Below the pieces are notes generated by a model, which was not told where the DNA came from, searched no databases, and saw only the letters and a list, made by a program, of their open reading frames with translations. Shown here in pieces: positions 30,831-38,840 of a stretch of DNA of 64,000 bases. The DNA comes from Planococcus rifietoensis. Lineage in GTDB: Bacteria > Bacillota > Bacilli > Bacillales_A > Planococcaceae. The first letter of the stretch is position 1; the number at the start of each line of letters is the position of its first letter. The stretch lies in contig NZ_CP013659.2 in NCBI RefSeq assembly GCF_001465795.2, positions 3,441,012 to 3,505,011 of the forward strand. Direction: 5' to 3'. Position numbers and translations under genes: made by a program.

Positions 30831-31739
30831 ATGCTATACGATTGTGCCATTATCGGCGGAGGCCCTGCAGGTTTGAATGCTGCATTGGTGCTTGGCCGTT
30901 CGAGAAAGAATGCTGTGTTGTTTGATGATGATAATGGGCGCAATTTAGTGACCCGCGAAGCGCATGGGTTCATTACAAGAGACGGCATTTGTCCAGAAGA
31001 ACTCAAGCGGCTCGGGCATGAGGAGATCCGCAAATACGGAAGCGTCAAAATGGAAAACGAGCGTGTCGTCAACATCGACCGTATTTCTGAAACCCACTAC
31101 GAATTGACGACCGCCAGCGGACAGGTTTTTCATAGCATCAAAATCATCATCGCGGCGGGATTGAAAGAGGAGCTTCCGAATGTGCCGGATATCGAGAAAT
31201 TTTACGGTACGACTCTGTTCAGTTGTCCTTATTGCGATGGTTGGGAAATGCGCGATCAGCCGCTCGCGGTCATTGCCGATAAAAAAGTATTTACGCTAGC
31301 GAAGGAAGTCTATACGTGGAGCCGGGATTTGGCGGTCTTTACGAACGGTGAAGGGCGTCTGGAAGAAGAGGAAAAGCAAAAGCTGCTCGCTAAGGGAATC
31401 AAAGTTTACGAAGATACGATTTCCGGCCTGGAAGGGGAAAACGGCAAGCTGCAAAGCGTCCGGCTGGAAGATGGCACATTGATCGACCGCAGTGCCGGGT
31501 TCGTCACGCCTTTATGGAGCCATGCGACCAATTTCGCTAAAGAACTCGGCTGCAAACAAAACGAGCACGGCGGGATCTTGACCGATGATTACGGGCGCAC
31601 GAATGTGTGGAATGTTTATGCGGCAGGAGATGCTTCGCTGATCGTTCCGTCACAGCTCGTCATCGCCGCGGGTGAAGGCAGTGCCGCAGCCATCGGGGTA
31701 TGCGGGGATTTGATAAACGAATATTTCGATGAAATGTAG
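30831..31739 (+). CDS. FAD-dependent thioredoxin-reductase-like oxidoreductase with CxxC
   Basis: A 302-residue low-molecular-weight TrxR-type flavoprotein. It has the FAD motif G-G-G-P-A-G-L-N-A-A, redox pair F-S-C-P-Y-C-D-G-W-E near residue 132, and the C-terminal FAD motif A-G-D-A-S. The NADPH-binding loop that reads G-G-G-D-S-A in TrxR is replaced by V-I-A-D-K-K-V-F-T-L-A. The family therefore resembles disulfide oxidoreductases such as GliT/HlmI rather than a true TrxR. AAAAGG suits ATG 30831; ATG 30822 is possible. Confidence 0.8.
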   Translation: MLYDCAIIGGGPAGLNAALVLGRSRKNAVLFDDDNGRNLVTREAHGFITRDGICPEELKRLGHEEIRKYGSVKMENERVVNIDRISETHYELTTASGQVFHSIKIIIAAGLKEELPNVPDIEKFYGTTLFSCPYCDGWEMRDQPLAVIADKKVFTLAKEVYTWSRDLAVFTNGEGRLEEEEKQKLLAKGIKVYEDTISGLEGENGKLQSVRLEDGTLIDRSAGFVTPLWSHATNFAKELGCKQNEHGGILTDDYGRTNVWNVYAAGDASLIVPSQLVIAAGEGSAAAIGVCGDLINEYFDEM

Positions 31740-31809
31740 GCGCCGTATCAGTTGCATAGTCGCGCGCAGGTGCAGTAGACTTTAGGAAAACAGCCGGGAG
31801 GCGAACCGA

Positions 31810-32109
31810 ATGGATCCGAAAAGTTTACTGTCTTCCATCACTTATGTCGACACGGAACGCTCGATCGTTGCCGGCCAGATGAAAATCATCCACACCGAAT
31901 ACGAAATTCACCTCTACGAAGATAAATTGACCGCTTCGACAAATGAATTCAAATTGATGCATGTTTGGGACATTTCCTATAAGACCTTTTCCGACGATGC
32001 CAATTTATTGTATTTGCACACGCATCGTGGTGTCTTGACCTATAAAGTGCCAAGAGATCCTGACCGTTTCGTCAAGACCTTTAAAAAACTGAAAAATGCT
32101 AATTATTGA
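31810..32109 (+). CDS. Conserved small protein of unknown function (99 aa, PH-like pattern)
   Basis: A soluble protein rich in beta strands (I-I-H-T-E-Y-E-I-H-L-Y-E-D-K-L-T-A-S, then W-D-I-S-Y-K and L-L-Y-L-H-T-H-R-G-V-L-T-Y-K-V) with a C-terminal helix, F-V-K-T-F-K-K-L. This looks like a PH-type barrel with its capping helix. No family is named with confidence. GGGAGGCG lies 6 nt upstream. It is a single-gene unit with a terminator. Confidence 0.65.
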   Translation: MDPKSLLSSITYVDTERSIVAGQMKIIHTEYEIHLYEDKLTASTNEFKLMHVWDISYKTFSDDANLLYLHTHRGVLTYKVPRDPDRFVKTFKKLKNANY

Positions 32110-32143
32110 GAAGCCGGAATTTTTTTCGGCTTCTTTTTTTTTC
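32107..32143 (+). terminator. Terminator after the PH-like gene
   Basis: AGAAGCCG/CGGCTTCT stem with a T9 run. Confidence 0.85.
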
Positions 32144-32173
32144 GAGTAGAATGGAAGAAAAGGGGGAATGGAT

Positions 32174-32356
32174 ATGGGAAACGAATACGCAGTCGGATGG
32201 GGAACACTTGCGTTGATCAATGCAGGGCTCGCCCAAGGCAAAAACCGGAGCGGCCTTATGTGGTTCCTGGCGTCGCTCCTTCTGGGGCCCATTGCTACGC
32301 TGGCCTTGGTGATATTCGAAAAATTACCAGAAGAAGGGGGCACACATGATGATTGA
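32174..32356 (+). CDS. Small membrane protein (60 aa)
   Basis: It contains one or two hydrophobic segments (G-W-G-T-L-A-L-I-N-A-G-L-A, then M-W-F-L-A-S-L-L-L-G-P-I-A-T-L-A-L-V-I-F) with N-R-S-G between them, typical of short inner-membrane proteins. AGGGGG is 7 nt before ATG 32174, so this start is preferred over ATG 32168. Its last 11 nt overlap the NTF2-like gene, so the two are coupled. Confidence 0.65.
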   Translation: MGNEYAVGWGTLALINAGLAQGKNRSGLMWFLASLLLGPIATLALVIFEKLPEEGGTHDD

Positions 32357-32717
32357 ACCGATCAAGCTTGCGGAACGCTTTACCGATTACGTCAATGAAC
32401 AGAATGTCGACGGGGTTCTTTCCGTCACGGACCATAATGTTGAATTGATCAGTCCCGGAAAATCAGCTGCCGGCCACGAAATGCTTGCCGAATGGGTGAA
32501 AGGGTCTGGCATGCAATTGGAGACGCTCAACAAATTCGCCAAAGGCAATCGGGTCATCTTCGAACAGCTCGCCAAAAAACAAGGCGAGCCGGGAGAATCC
32601 CACATCTTCCATTATTTTGAGATGGACGATAAGAAAATCCACCGCATTGGGCGCTTTGATGAACGGGATGAAGCTTTCGGGGAAAGCGGATTGAGCGAGA
32701 GTGATCAAGTAAAATAA
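32346..32717 (+). CDS. SnoaL/NTF2-like small protein
   Basis: A 123-residue cone-fold protein: an N-terminal helix (K-L-A-E-R-F-T-D-Y-V-N-E-Q-N), V-D-G-V-L-S-V-T-D-H-N-V-E-L-I-S-P, and later strands V-I-F-E-Q-L-A and H-I-F-H-Y-F-E-M-D-D-K-K-I-H-R-I-G-R-F-D-E. Such proteins bind small hydrophobic ligands or act as isomerases. No catalytic pair can be assigned. AAGGGGG sits inside the upstream gene. It overlaps that gene by 11 nt. Confidence 0.7.
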   Translation: MMIEPIKLAERFTDYVNEQNVDGVLSVTDHNVELISPGKSAAGHEMLAEWVKGSGMQLETLNKFAKGNRVIFEQLAKKQGEPGESHIFHYFEMDDKKIHRIGRFDERDEAFGESGLSESDQVK

Positions 32718-32751
32718 GTGGAGCAATTCCTTCCATTTATGGGAACAGGAT

Positions 32752-32802
32752 AGGCCCTTCTGCAAGTTCCAACTGGAATTTGCAGAAGGGCTTTATTATT
32801 TT
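32752..32802 (+). terminator. Terminator after the NTF2-like gene
   Basis: A 17-bp stem GCCCTTCTGCAAGTTCC/GGAATTTGCAGAAGGGC (one G-U pair) with a T-rich tail. Confidence 0.85.
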
Positions 32803-32815
32803 TTAAAGATTTTAA

Positions 32816-32830
32816 TGATAATTATTATCG
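32816..32830. promoter_or_regulatory. Fur-box-like 7-1-7 palindrome upstream of fetAB
   Basis: TGATAATTATTATCG matches the Bacillus Fur-type 7-1-7 core TGATAATNATTATCA at all but the last base. It lies 69 bp upstream of the -35 box of the fetAB promoter. Two copies of ATTCTCAATTA (32869-32879 and 32887-32897) lie between it and the promoter. Confidence 0.6.
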
Positions 32831-32898
32831 TTTAAAAACGGCGTGAAAACGCATTAATTGATATGTATTCTCAATTAAAAATAGTTATTCTCAATTAC

Positions 32899-32927
32899 TT
32901 GGTTCGTTCATAAAGTTGTGCTATGAT
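32899..32927 (+). promoter_or_regulatory. Sigma-A promoter of fetAB
   Basis: TTGGTT (32899-32904), 17-bp spacer, TATGAT (32922-32927), 55 bp before fetA. A direct repeat ATTCTCAATTA ends at the -35 box, a good place for a repressor. Confidence 0.65.
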
Positions 32928-32981
32928 ATCTACATTAGAATAATTATAAATAAGAAACTTGAGAATTTGGGAGGTGTGGGC

Positions 32982-33713
32982 ATGAGCACCCAGTACAAAC
33001 CTGCGATCCACTTTCAGCATGTGGATTATCGCATTGGAGACTTAGAAATATTGAACGATATTACCGGTTCATTTCCACAAGGCCGCATCACGACTTTGGT
33101 AGGGCCTTCTGGCGCCGGGAAGTCGACGCTGCTTAAATTATGCAATGGCCTTATCTCCCCGGCAAATGGAGAAATTTTCGTAAAGGATAAAGCAATCGGC
33201 GACTACGACCCGGTGGAATTGCGCCGGATGGTCGGGATGGCGTTGCAGAGCGCCCCGATGATCAGCGGCACTGTCTACGAGAACCTGAATTTGCCTTTGG
33301 AATTGCAAGGGCAGCAATTGGCGAAAGAACAGGCCGTTGAATTGCTCGAAGATGTCGGCTTAAAAGGCGATTTGCTGGACCGTAAAGTGAAAGAGCTGTC
33401 AGGCGGGCAGCGCCAGAAAGTTTCCATCGCGAGAACGCTTGTCAACAAGCCAGAGATTTTATTGATGGATGAAATTACTTCTTCGCTCGACCGCGCTTCA
33501 AAGCTTGAAGTCGAAGAGTTGATCAGCAAAATCAATCGAAAATACAAGACGACAATCATTTGGATTACCCATAATCTTCAACAAGCGCTCGAGATCGGTG
33601 ATTACACATGGGTCATGATGGACGGCCAAGTGGTAGAGACCGGCGAGAGTTCGCTTCTTGAAGATCCACAGAACCAGCGCGTTAATGAATTTGTGAAAGG
33701 GGTGGTGTCATGA
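32982..33713 (+). CDS. fetA: ABC transporter ATPase, iron-export FetA/YbbL-like
   Basis: A 243-residue ATPase with Walker A G-P-S-G-A-G-K-S-T, signature L-S-G-G-Q-R-Q-K, Walker B I-L-L-M-D-E-I-T-S-S-L-D and switch His in W-I-T-H-N. It is paired with a FetB-type permease gene that overlaps it by 4 nt. E. coli FetAB exports iron and protects against peroxide. The site TGATAATTATTATC upstream suggests iron or peroxide control. GGGAGGTG 6 nt upstream sets ATG 32982; the frame upstream of it is non-coding promoter. Confidence 0.85.
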   Translation: MSTQYKPAIHFQHVDYRIGDLEILNDITGSFPQGRITTLVGPSGAGKSTLLKLCNGLISPANGEIFVKDKAIGDYDPVELRRMVGMALQSAPMISGTVYENLNLPLELQGQQLAKEQAVELLEDVGLKGDLLDRKVKELSGGQRQKVSIARTLVNKPEILLMDEITSSLDRASKLEVEELISKINRKYKTTIIWITHNLQQALEIGDYTWVMMDGQVVETGESSLLEDPQNQRVNEFVKGVVS

Positions 33714-34459
33714 GTTACTGGGCTTTATCGCTGACGCTCATTTTTGTCCTCATCCCGCTAGTATTGTCGAAAACATTGAATTTAGGGCTGGGCCGCGATA
33801 TGACGGTCGCAACAATTCGCTCAATCATCCAGCTGCTGGCTGTCGGATATGTCTTGAAATTCGTCTTCGACTCCGAAAGCTTGCTCTACATCTTCTTGAT
33901 GGTCGCGCTGATGATCGTGGCGGCAACCCATAACGCGCAGAAAAAAGGCGCAGCTATCCAAGGGATTACGTGGAAGATTGCCGTGACCTTAATCTTTGTG
34001 GAAGTATTGACGCAAGGGATTCTCATCGGCTTCAACATCACACCGGCAACAGCACAATACATCATTCCCATCAGCGGCATGGTAGTCGGCAACTCGATGG
34101 TGCTGTCGATTCTGTTCTTGAACCGTTTCACGGCGGAAGTCGAAGACCATCAGGACCAGACGGAATTGATCCTGTCGCTTGGCGGAACACCGAAACAAGC
34201 CATTCACCGCCAATTGATCAACTCGATCAAGGCGAGCATGATCCCGACAATCGAGAGCCAGAAAACGGTTGGCCTCGTCCAATTGCCGGGTATGATGAGC
34301 GGGCAGATCATCGCGGGCGCAGACCCGATACAGGCGGTGCAATTCCAGCTGCTCATTATGTTCCTGCTATTGACGACCGCTGCAGTAACGAGCGTGTTCC
34401 TCGGCTACTTGTCCTATCCAACCTTGTTCAATAAACGCATGCAATTATTAAAAGGCTGA
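33710..34459 (+). CDS. fetB: ABC transporter permease, iron-export FetB/YbbM-like (UPF0014)
   Basis: A 249-residue membrane protein with about seven hydrophobic segments. The UPF0014 landmarks are present: T-V-A-T-I-R-S-I-I-Q-L-L-A-V-G-Y, I-S-G-M-V-V-G-N-S-M, L-S-L-G-G-T-P-K-Q-A, and L-V-Q-L-P-G-M-M-S-G-Q-I-I-A-G-A-D-P. It is the partner of the upstream ATPase, sharing ATGA at the junction. Homology to E. coli FetB implies metal export, but some relatives are annotated only as putative exporters. Confidence 0.88.
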   Translation: MSYWALSLTLIFVLIPLVLSKTLNLGLGRDMTVATIRSIIQLLAVGYVLKFVFDSESLLYIFLMVALMIVAATHNAQKKGAAIQGITWKIAVTLIFVEVLTQGILIGFNITPATAQYIIPISGMVVGNSMVLSILFLNRFTAEVEDHQDQTELILSLGGTPKQAIHRQLINSIKASMIPTIESQKTVGLVQLPGMMSGQIIAGADPIQAVQFQLLIMFLLLTTAAVTSVFLGYLSYPTLFNKRMQLLKG

Positions 34460-34482
34460 CGCTATGTCAGCCTTTTTGTTTT
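34449..34482. terminator. Terminator after fetB, between convergent genes
   Basis: AAAAGGCTGAC/GTCAGCCTTTTT stem with a 5-nt loop. Confidence 0.85.
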
Positions 34483-34490
34483 GGATAGAT

Positions 34491-35561
34491 CTAGTTGGCG
34501 GTTCCCGGATAAAAGCTGTCGATTTCAAAGCGCCCCGAGCCGGGCAGGCTTTCGAGCAGCTCTGGGCCGAACAATGCGGCCGGTGTCCAGCTGCCGCCAG
34601 GATAGTCGCCCGACAGTAAGCGCTGTGTCACTTCGAGCGCGCCGTAAACGGTCAGATCATAGACGTTTGCGGTACCAATTCGGCATGTCTTAATGACACC
34701 ATCTGCATTTTTGGCTTGCCCCCAAATATATGCAGAGCTGCCGGCGCGCTCTTCCTCGTTTGGGCCTTTGACGCGCCGGTCGATCCAGTCCAGCAAAGGT
34801 TTTTTCACTTTTTCTGAAGACAGCAGTGGACTCGCCACATTCATGAGCCGTGCCGCTTTAGCAGCGGGTTTCGGTGTCGGAATCCACGCCGTGATATTGG
34901 GAATACCGGTGGTGTAATAAGCAGTAGCCACATCACCCCAAGGAATCGCCATGGCGGATTTCCGGCCGCGCCCGAAATCGATCATCCGCTGGTGCTTGCC
35001 GATCGCGACGGCAGTGAGCTGCCCGTCTTTACGGATGATATTGCCTCCGCCAAGCCCTTCGACCATCGTTTTCATCGTGCCCGGCGAGATGCCGGAATCC
35101 GAATCGAAGCCGAGTGCAAGCTCGACGGCATCGGGCAACGCTTGTTTCAGCTTTAATGCCGTGCAATCAGTTGGAATGACATCGAAACCTACCCCGGAAC
35201 ATAAAATGATCTCTCTCTTTTGCGCTGCTTCATGTAAAGAATGGGTATGTTCGAAGACACTGATCTCCCCAGTGATGTCGAGATAATGGGCACCGGCTTC
35301 CAAGCAGGCGTGAATCATCGGCTTGCTGGTTTTTTCGAATGGTCCGGCGCAATGCAATACAAGACCGATCCCTTCCAAATGCCGGGCTGCTTGGTTATCC
35401 AATTCAAAAATGCGGAATTCCAAGCCGAGTTCTTCGGCGATTGGCTGCACTTTTTCCTTGCTGCGCCCAGCTAAAATCGGCCGCAATCCACGTTCGACTG
35501 CTTGTTGTGCAATCAATTTCCCTGTATAGCCTGTCGCTCCGTACAATAGCCATGTAGTCAT
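34491..35561 (-). CDS. Saccharopine-dehydrogenase-family NAD(P)-binding protein
   Basis: A 356-residue protein with an N-terminal Rossmann domain (L-Y-G-A-T-G-Y-T-G-K-L-I-A) and the family pattern V-L-H-C-A-G-P-F ... C-L-E-A-G-A-H-Y-L-D-I-T-G-E. The C-terminal part resembles trans-acting enoyl reductases of this family, which act on lipids or polyketides rather than lysine. No signal peptide is seen. GAGGAG lies 10 nt upstream. It is a monocistronic gene convergent with fetAB, and the substrate is not known. Confidence 0.82.
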   Translation of the reverse strand: MTTWLLYGATGYTGKLIAQQAVERGLRPILAGRSKEKVQPIAEELGLEFRIFELDNQAARHLEGIGLVLHCAGPFEKTSKPMIHACLEAGAHYLDITGEISVFEHTHSLHEAAQKREIILCSGVGFDVIPTDCTALKLKQALPDAVELALGFDSDSGISPGTMKTMVEGLGGGNIIRKDGQLTAVAIGKHQRMIDFGRGRKSAMAIPWGDVATAYYTTGIPNITAWIPTPKPAAKAARLMNVASPLLSSEKVKKPLLDWIDRRVKGPNEEERAGSSAYIWGQAKNADGVIKTCRIGTANVYDLTVYGALEVTQRLLSGDYPGGSWTPAALFGPELLESLPGSGRFEIDSFYPGTAN

Positions 35562-35679
35562 TGTTTTTGGTCTCCTCGTTATTCGGCATCTTTCATGTGT
35601 TCTTCAATAAGCAGGAAATTCCTGTCTCTTTCTTGAAACTAATAAGAACAACTTTCCAATTCAAAATGCGAACAAATGT

Positions 35680-35709
35680 TTGATTTTAGTTGCTGCAGTC
35701 AGGTAGAAT
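35680..35709 (+). promoter_or_regulatory. Sigma-A promoter of the subtilisin gene
   Basis: TTGATT (35680-35685), 18-bp spacer, TAGAAT (35704-35709), 30 bp before the start codon. Confidence 0.55.
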
Positions 35710-35739
35710 GAAGGAAACGATCTGAAGGAGGAATTTTCG

Positions 35740-36729
35740 ATGAAAAATATTCATTTGATTCCATATCGCGTCGAACAAGTGACGGCCGCACCGCCGCACA
35801 TACCGGAAGGCGTACGGATGATCCAGGCTCCTGAAGTGTGGGAAAGCGCCGAACATGGCAAAGGCAACGTGGTGGCCGTACTGGATACAGGCTGCCAGAC
35901 CGATCACCCCGATCTGGAGGCGCGGATTGTGGGCGGCCGCAACTTTACGCATGATGACGGAGGGGACCCAGAACGATTCGAGGATTATAACGGGCACGGT
36001 ACCCATGTCGCCGGGACGATCGCGGCTTCCTTAAGAGATGAGGAAGGGGTAGTGGGCGTAGCGCCGCTTGCTGATCTGCTCGTTGTCAAAGTGCTTGATA
36101 AAGAAGGCAGCGGCAGCTATGAAGGCATCATTGGAGGCATCCATTATGCTATTGATTGGCGCGGTCCCGAAGGGCAAAAGACCACGGTCATTTCAATGTC
36201 GCTCGGCGGCCCTGAAGACCATCCTGAATTGTACGAAGCCGTGAAACGTGCAGTCGATACCGGGATCCCGGTCATCTGTGCAGCGGGCAATGAAGGAGAC
36301 GATGCGCACGATACCGATGAATTCGCCTATCCTGGCGCGTACGGCGAAGTCATTCAAGTCGGCGCTGTCGATTTCGACCGGCGCATCGCCCCGTTCAGCA
36401 ATACCAATAACGAGATCGATTTGGTAGCGCCGGGCATCAATATCTATTCGACCTACTTGGAAGGGAAATATGCGAGTCTTTCCGGCACTTCGATGGCGAC
36501 CCCGCATGTGTCGGGAGCCTTGGCGTTGATCCGCAATATTTCCGAGCGTGACTTTGACCGTGAGCTGACAGAGGCGGAATTGTATGCGCAGCTTGTCCGG
36601 CGCACGATTCCACTTGGTTATCCGAAAACTGCGGAAGGCAATGGTTTATTGGCGCTCGATATCCTCAATAAATTTGAACAATTGTTCAAGATTCTCAGCA
36701 ATTCCTATGCTAATGGATTGGACCGCTAA
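35740..36729 (+). CDS. Intracellular serine protease, subtilisin family (ISP)
   Basis: A 329-residue S8 protease with the complete triad: Asp in A-V-L-D-T-G-C-Q-T-D-H, His in N-G-H-G-T-H-V-A-G-T, Ser in G-T-S-M-A-T-P-H-V-S-G, and the oxyanion Asn in A-A-G-N-E-G-D. There is no signal peptide. The N-terminal L-I-P-Y motif (6-9) is the hallmark of intracellular subtilisins, where the short propeptide blocks the active site until it is cleaved. The protein aligns along its length with B. subtilis IspA. GAAGGAGG lies 8 nt upstream. The role is cytoplasmic protein turnover. Confidence 0.92.
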   Translation: MKNIHLIPYRVEQVTAAPPHIPEGVRMIQAPEVWESAEHGKGNVVAVLDTGCQTDHPDLEARIVGGRNFTHDDGGDPERFEDYNGHGTHVAGTIAASLRDEEGVVGVAPLADLLVVKVLDKEGSGSYEGIIGGIHYAIDWRGPEGQKTTVISMSLGGPEDHPELYEAVKRAVDTGIPVICAAGNEGDDAHDTDEFAYPGAYGEVIQVGAVDFDRRIAPFSNTNNEIDLVAPGINIYSTYLEGKYASLSGTSMATPHVSGALALIRNISERDFDRELTEAELYAQLVRRTIPLGYPKTAEGNGLLALDILNKFEQLFKILSNSYANGLDR

Positions 36730-36741
36730 GTGAAACCATTC

Positions 36742-36774
36742 AAAAACCCCCAGACGCAAAGTCTGGGGGTTTTC
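36742..36774. terminator. Terminator after the subtilisin gene, between convergent genes
   Basis: AAAACCCCCAGAC/GTCTGGGGGTTTT, perfect 13-bp stem with a 5-nt loop. Confidence 0.9.
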
Positions 36775-36780
36775 TTGCAT

Positions 36781-36987
36781 TTAATCCGTCACTAATTTAT
36801 CCGTTTTCCGCTGCTCTTCAATCCACCACTCAATGTGGTTTTCGTCGAACAGGATCATATCGCCATAAGGCCGGGCATGCGGAATTGTTCGTTCCGACAG
36901 GAGCTGCTGAATCTGCTCTTCTGTCATGGGGCAACTTCGCTGCTCCAGATATTCGAGCAATTTCGGTATTCCCTGGATCTTCCCCAT
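36781..36987 (-). CDS. Small protein of unknown function (68 aa)
   Basis: A charged protein, I-P-K-L-L-E-Y-L-E-Q-R-S then M-T-E-E-Q-I-Q-Q-L-L-S-E-R-T-I-P-H, ending W-W-I-E-E-Q-R-K. The helix-turn pattern with P-M-T-E-E-Q-I could be a small winged-helix-like domain, but no family is recognised. A strong GGGAGGTG site 6 nt before the ATG supports real translation. Confidence 0.6.
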   Translation of the reverse strand: MGKIQGIPKLLEYLEQRSCPMTEEQIQQLLSERTIPHARPYGDMILFDENHIEWWIEEQRKTDKLVTD

Positions 36988-37116
36988 TTAATCACCTCCC
37001 ACAAAACCTTCCTTACCTAAGCAAAGAAAATTCAGCACGAGTTATTAAACGGTTTGCTGAAGATTCTATTCCCATATTTTCAAGTGGTTAATCCTAAAAA
37101 CTGAAAAACTTTTAAA

Positions 37117-37158
37117 GCGCAAAGTGGAACGGGACAAACTCCTCCCGCTCACTGCGCG
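37117..37158. other. Imperfect hairpin in the intergenic region before coaW
   Basis: GCGCAAAGTGG and CCGCTCACTGCGC can pair imperfectly around CGGGacaaactcctCCCG. Otherwise the 249-bp gap 36988-37236 shows no gene and no clear promoter. Confidence 0.3.
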
Positions 37159-37236
37159 AATATGTTAGAATTTCCCCATATGTTAAAAACTATGTAAGGC
37201 AGTAAAAGTGCTTTTAAGAAGAGAAGGTGCAGATAG

Positions 37237-38040
37237 ATGAAAGTCGGAATAGATGCGGGCGGGACACTGATCAAGGTGGCCTATACCGATGGGGGGCCGA
37301 TTCATTTTGCGAAACATCCGATTGCTGAAATCGGTTTGGTAGCGGAGTGGATCAACGGGCTTTCGGCTAGTGAAGTATGTGTGACCGGCGGTAAATCAGG
37401 TGTGCTTGCATCTTTACTGGAAAAGTCCGTCCAAGAAATGGTGGAATTTGAAGCGACTCATTTGGGCGTCCAAGTGCTGCTTGAACGCATGGGGCTTCAC
37501 GAGGAAGCTTATTTGGTCACCAATGTCGGAACCGGCACATCGATCCATTGCGTGCAGGATAATACGCAGGAGCGTCTCGGCGGTACCGGAATCGGGGGCG
37601 GCACGCTGATCGGCCTTAGCCATTTATTGACGGGGATCACCAGCTTCGATGAAATCGTTGAACACGCCAAGCGCGGCTCGCGTGAACGCATCGATTTGAA
37701 AGTGAAACATATCTATGAGGGCAAAGAGCCGCCGATTTCGGGTGAGTTGACTGCCAGTAATTTTGGGCAAGACCTCTTTTCCATTTCACATGAGTTGTCG
37801 AAAGAAGAATTGCTTGCGACGGTCATCGGCTTGGTCGGTGAAACAGTCAGCACGGTCAGTGTTCATGCAGCGCGCCAATGCCGCAGCTCGACGATTGTCT
37901 ATATCGGATCTTCATTCAGCGACAACCCCCTGTTGAAAGAAGTTGTCACAAGCTACACCATTCTGCGCGGCTCGACGCCACTGTTCCCGGATAACGGTGA
38001 ATATTCCGGTGCAGTCGGGGCGTTATCTGTTTTGGAATAG
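37237..38040 (+). CDS. coaW: Type II pantothenate kinase
   Basis: A 267-residue ASKHA-fold kinase that phosphorylates pantothenate in the first step of coenzyme A synthesis. It has the nucleotide phosphate loop I-D-A-G-G-T-L-I-K-V, the V-T-G-G-K turn, and the G-T-G-I-G-G-G-T-L-I-G-L-S adenosine motif. Type II enzymes are typical of staphylococci and some Bacillales and are not feedback-inhibited by CoA. GAAGGTG lies upstream of the ATG. It is a single-gene unit with a terminator. Confidence 0.9.
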   Translation: MKVGIDAGGTLIKVAYTDGGPIHFAKHPIAEIGLVAEWINGLSASEVCVTGGKSGVLASLLEKSVQEMVEFEATHLGVQVLLERMGLHEEAYLVTNVGTGTSIHCVQDNTQERLGGTGIGGGTLIGLSHLLTGITSFDEIVEHAKRGSRERIDLKVKHIYEGKEPPISGELTASNFGQDLFSISHELSKEELLATVIGLVGETVSTVSVHAARQCRSSTIVYIGSSFSDNPLLKEVVTSYTILRGSTPLFPDNGEYSGAVGALSVLE

Positions 38041-38071
38041 AAAAAGAGCATCAGCCTTGATGCTCTTTTTC
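38041..38071. terminator. Terminator between coaW and the nitroreductase gene
   Basis: AAAAAGAGCATCA/TGATGCTCTTTTT, perfect stem with a 4-nt loop, between convergent genes. Confidence 0.9.
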
Positions 38072-38075
38072 TTCG

Positions 38076-38633
38076 TTATTGATCGATGATTTCCAGTTTT
38101 TCGCGAATATCGGTGCGGGCTTGTTTTTCCGGTACGTGGGCAGGGTAGCCCATCATCATGGTGGCGACGATTTTCTCGCCCGGTTCTACCCCGATGGCTT
38201 CACGGAAGACGGGGTTGTAAATCCAGTCGTTCGAACGCCAAATCATGCCGATGCCGCGCTGCCAAGCAGCCAATTGGAAATTTTGCAGCATGGAACTAAG
38301 TGCGCCGTAATCTTCATCGAAGCGTCGCTGGCGCGGGTCGACCGGCATGATGGCGACCAAGTGGAGCGGGATGTCACGGAAATACTGGGCTTTATTGAGC
38401 GCTTTTTGCGGGATGTCGCCGTCCGGTGTTTTCATCGAATCGAGGAATGCCTGGACGAATTTTTCTTTGCCAGCACCCGCATAGAGTTGGAAGCGCCAAG
38501 GTTCGTTCACTTTATGGTTAGGTGCCCATTTGGCGATATTCAGCAAGTCGATGATCTCTTCGACATCGACAGTATCTGGTTTGAACTTTTTGATCGATCT
38601 TCTTTCCATGATCAATTGATCAATCGGATTCAT
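38076..38633 (-). CDS. Nitroreductase-family FMN oxidoreductase, YdjA-like
   Basis: A 185-residue FMN-binding protein. It has E-R-R-S-I-K-K-F at the N-terminus (FMN phosphate binding), W-A-P-N-H-K-V-N-E-P-W-R-F, and a C-terminal M-M-M-G-Y-P-A. The short length and W-A-P-N-H motif match the YdjA-like group. Such enzymes reduce nitro groups or quinones; the physiological substrate is unknown. GGAGAGG 10 nt before ATG 38633 is preferred over the TTG one codon earlier. Confidence 0.85.
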   Translation of the reverse strand: MNPIDQLIMERRSIKKFKPDTVDVEEIIDLLNIAKWAPNHKVNEPWRFQLYAGAGKEKFVQAFLDSMKTPDGDIPQKALNKAQYFRDIPLHLVAIMPVDPRQRRFDEDYGALSSMLQNFQLAAWQRGIGMIWRSNDWIYNPVFREAIGVEPGEKIVATMMMGYPAHVPEKQARTDIREKLEIIDQ

Positions 38634-38840
38634 CAATTTGAACCTCTCCTATCCTTTAAATGCTTTCGGTTAAATCCTACCACGAATGGCGAAAATCGTG
38701 TTGAAAATGACATATTGATGGATGGGAAATGTGCAGCTTCTTGGTAAAATATAGATAGAAGCAGTAAGCTGAATAAATTCATTTACGACTATTTCCGTTA
38801 TAGAAAATGTGGAATTATATATAAGCAAGGAGTGATTCGG

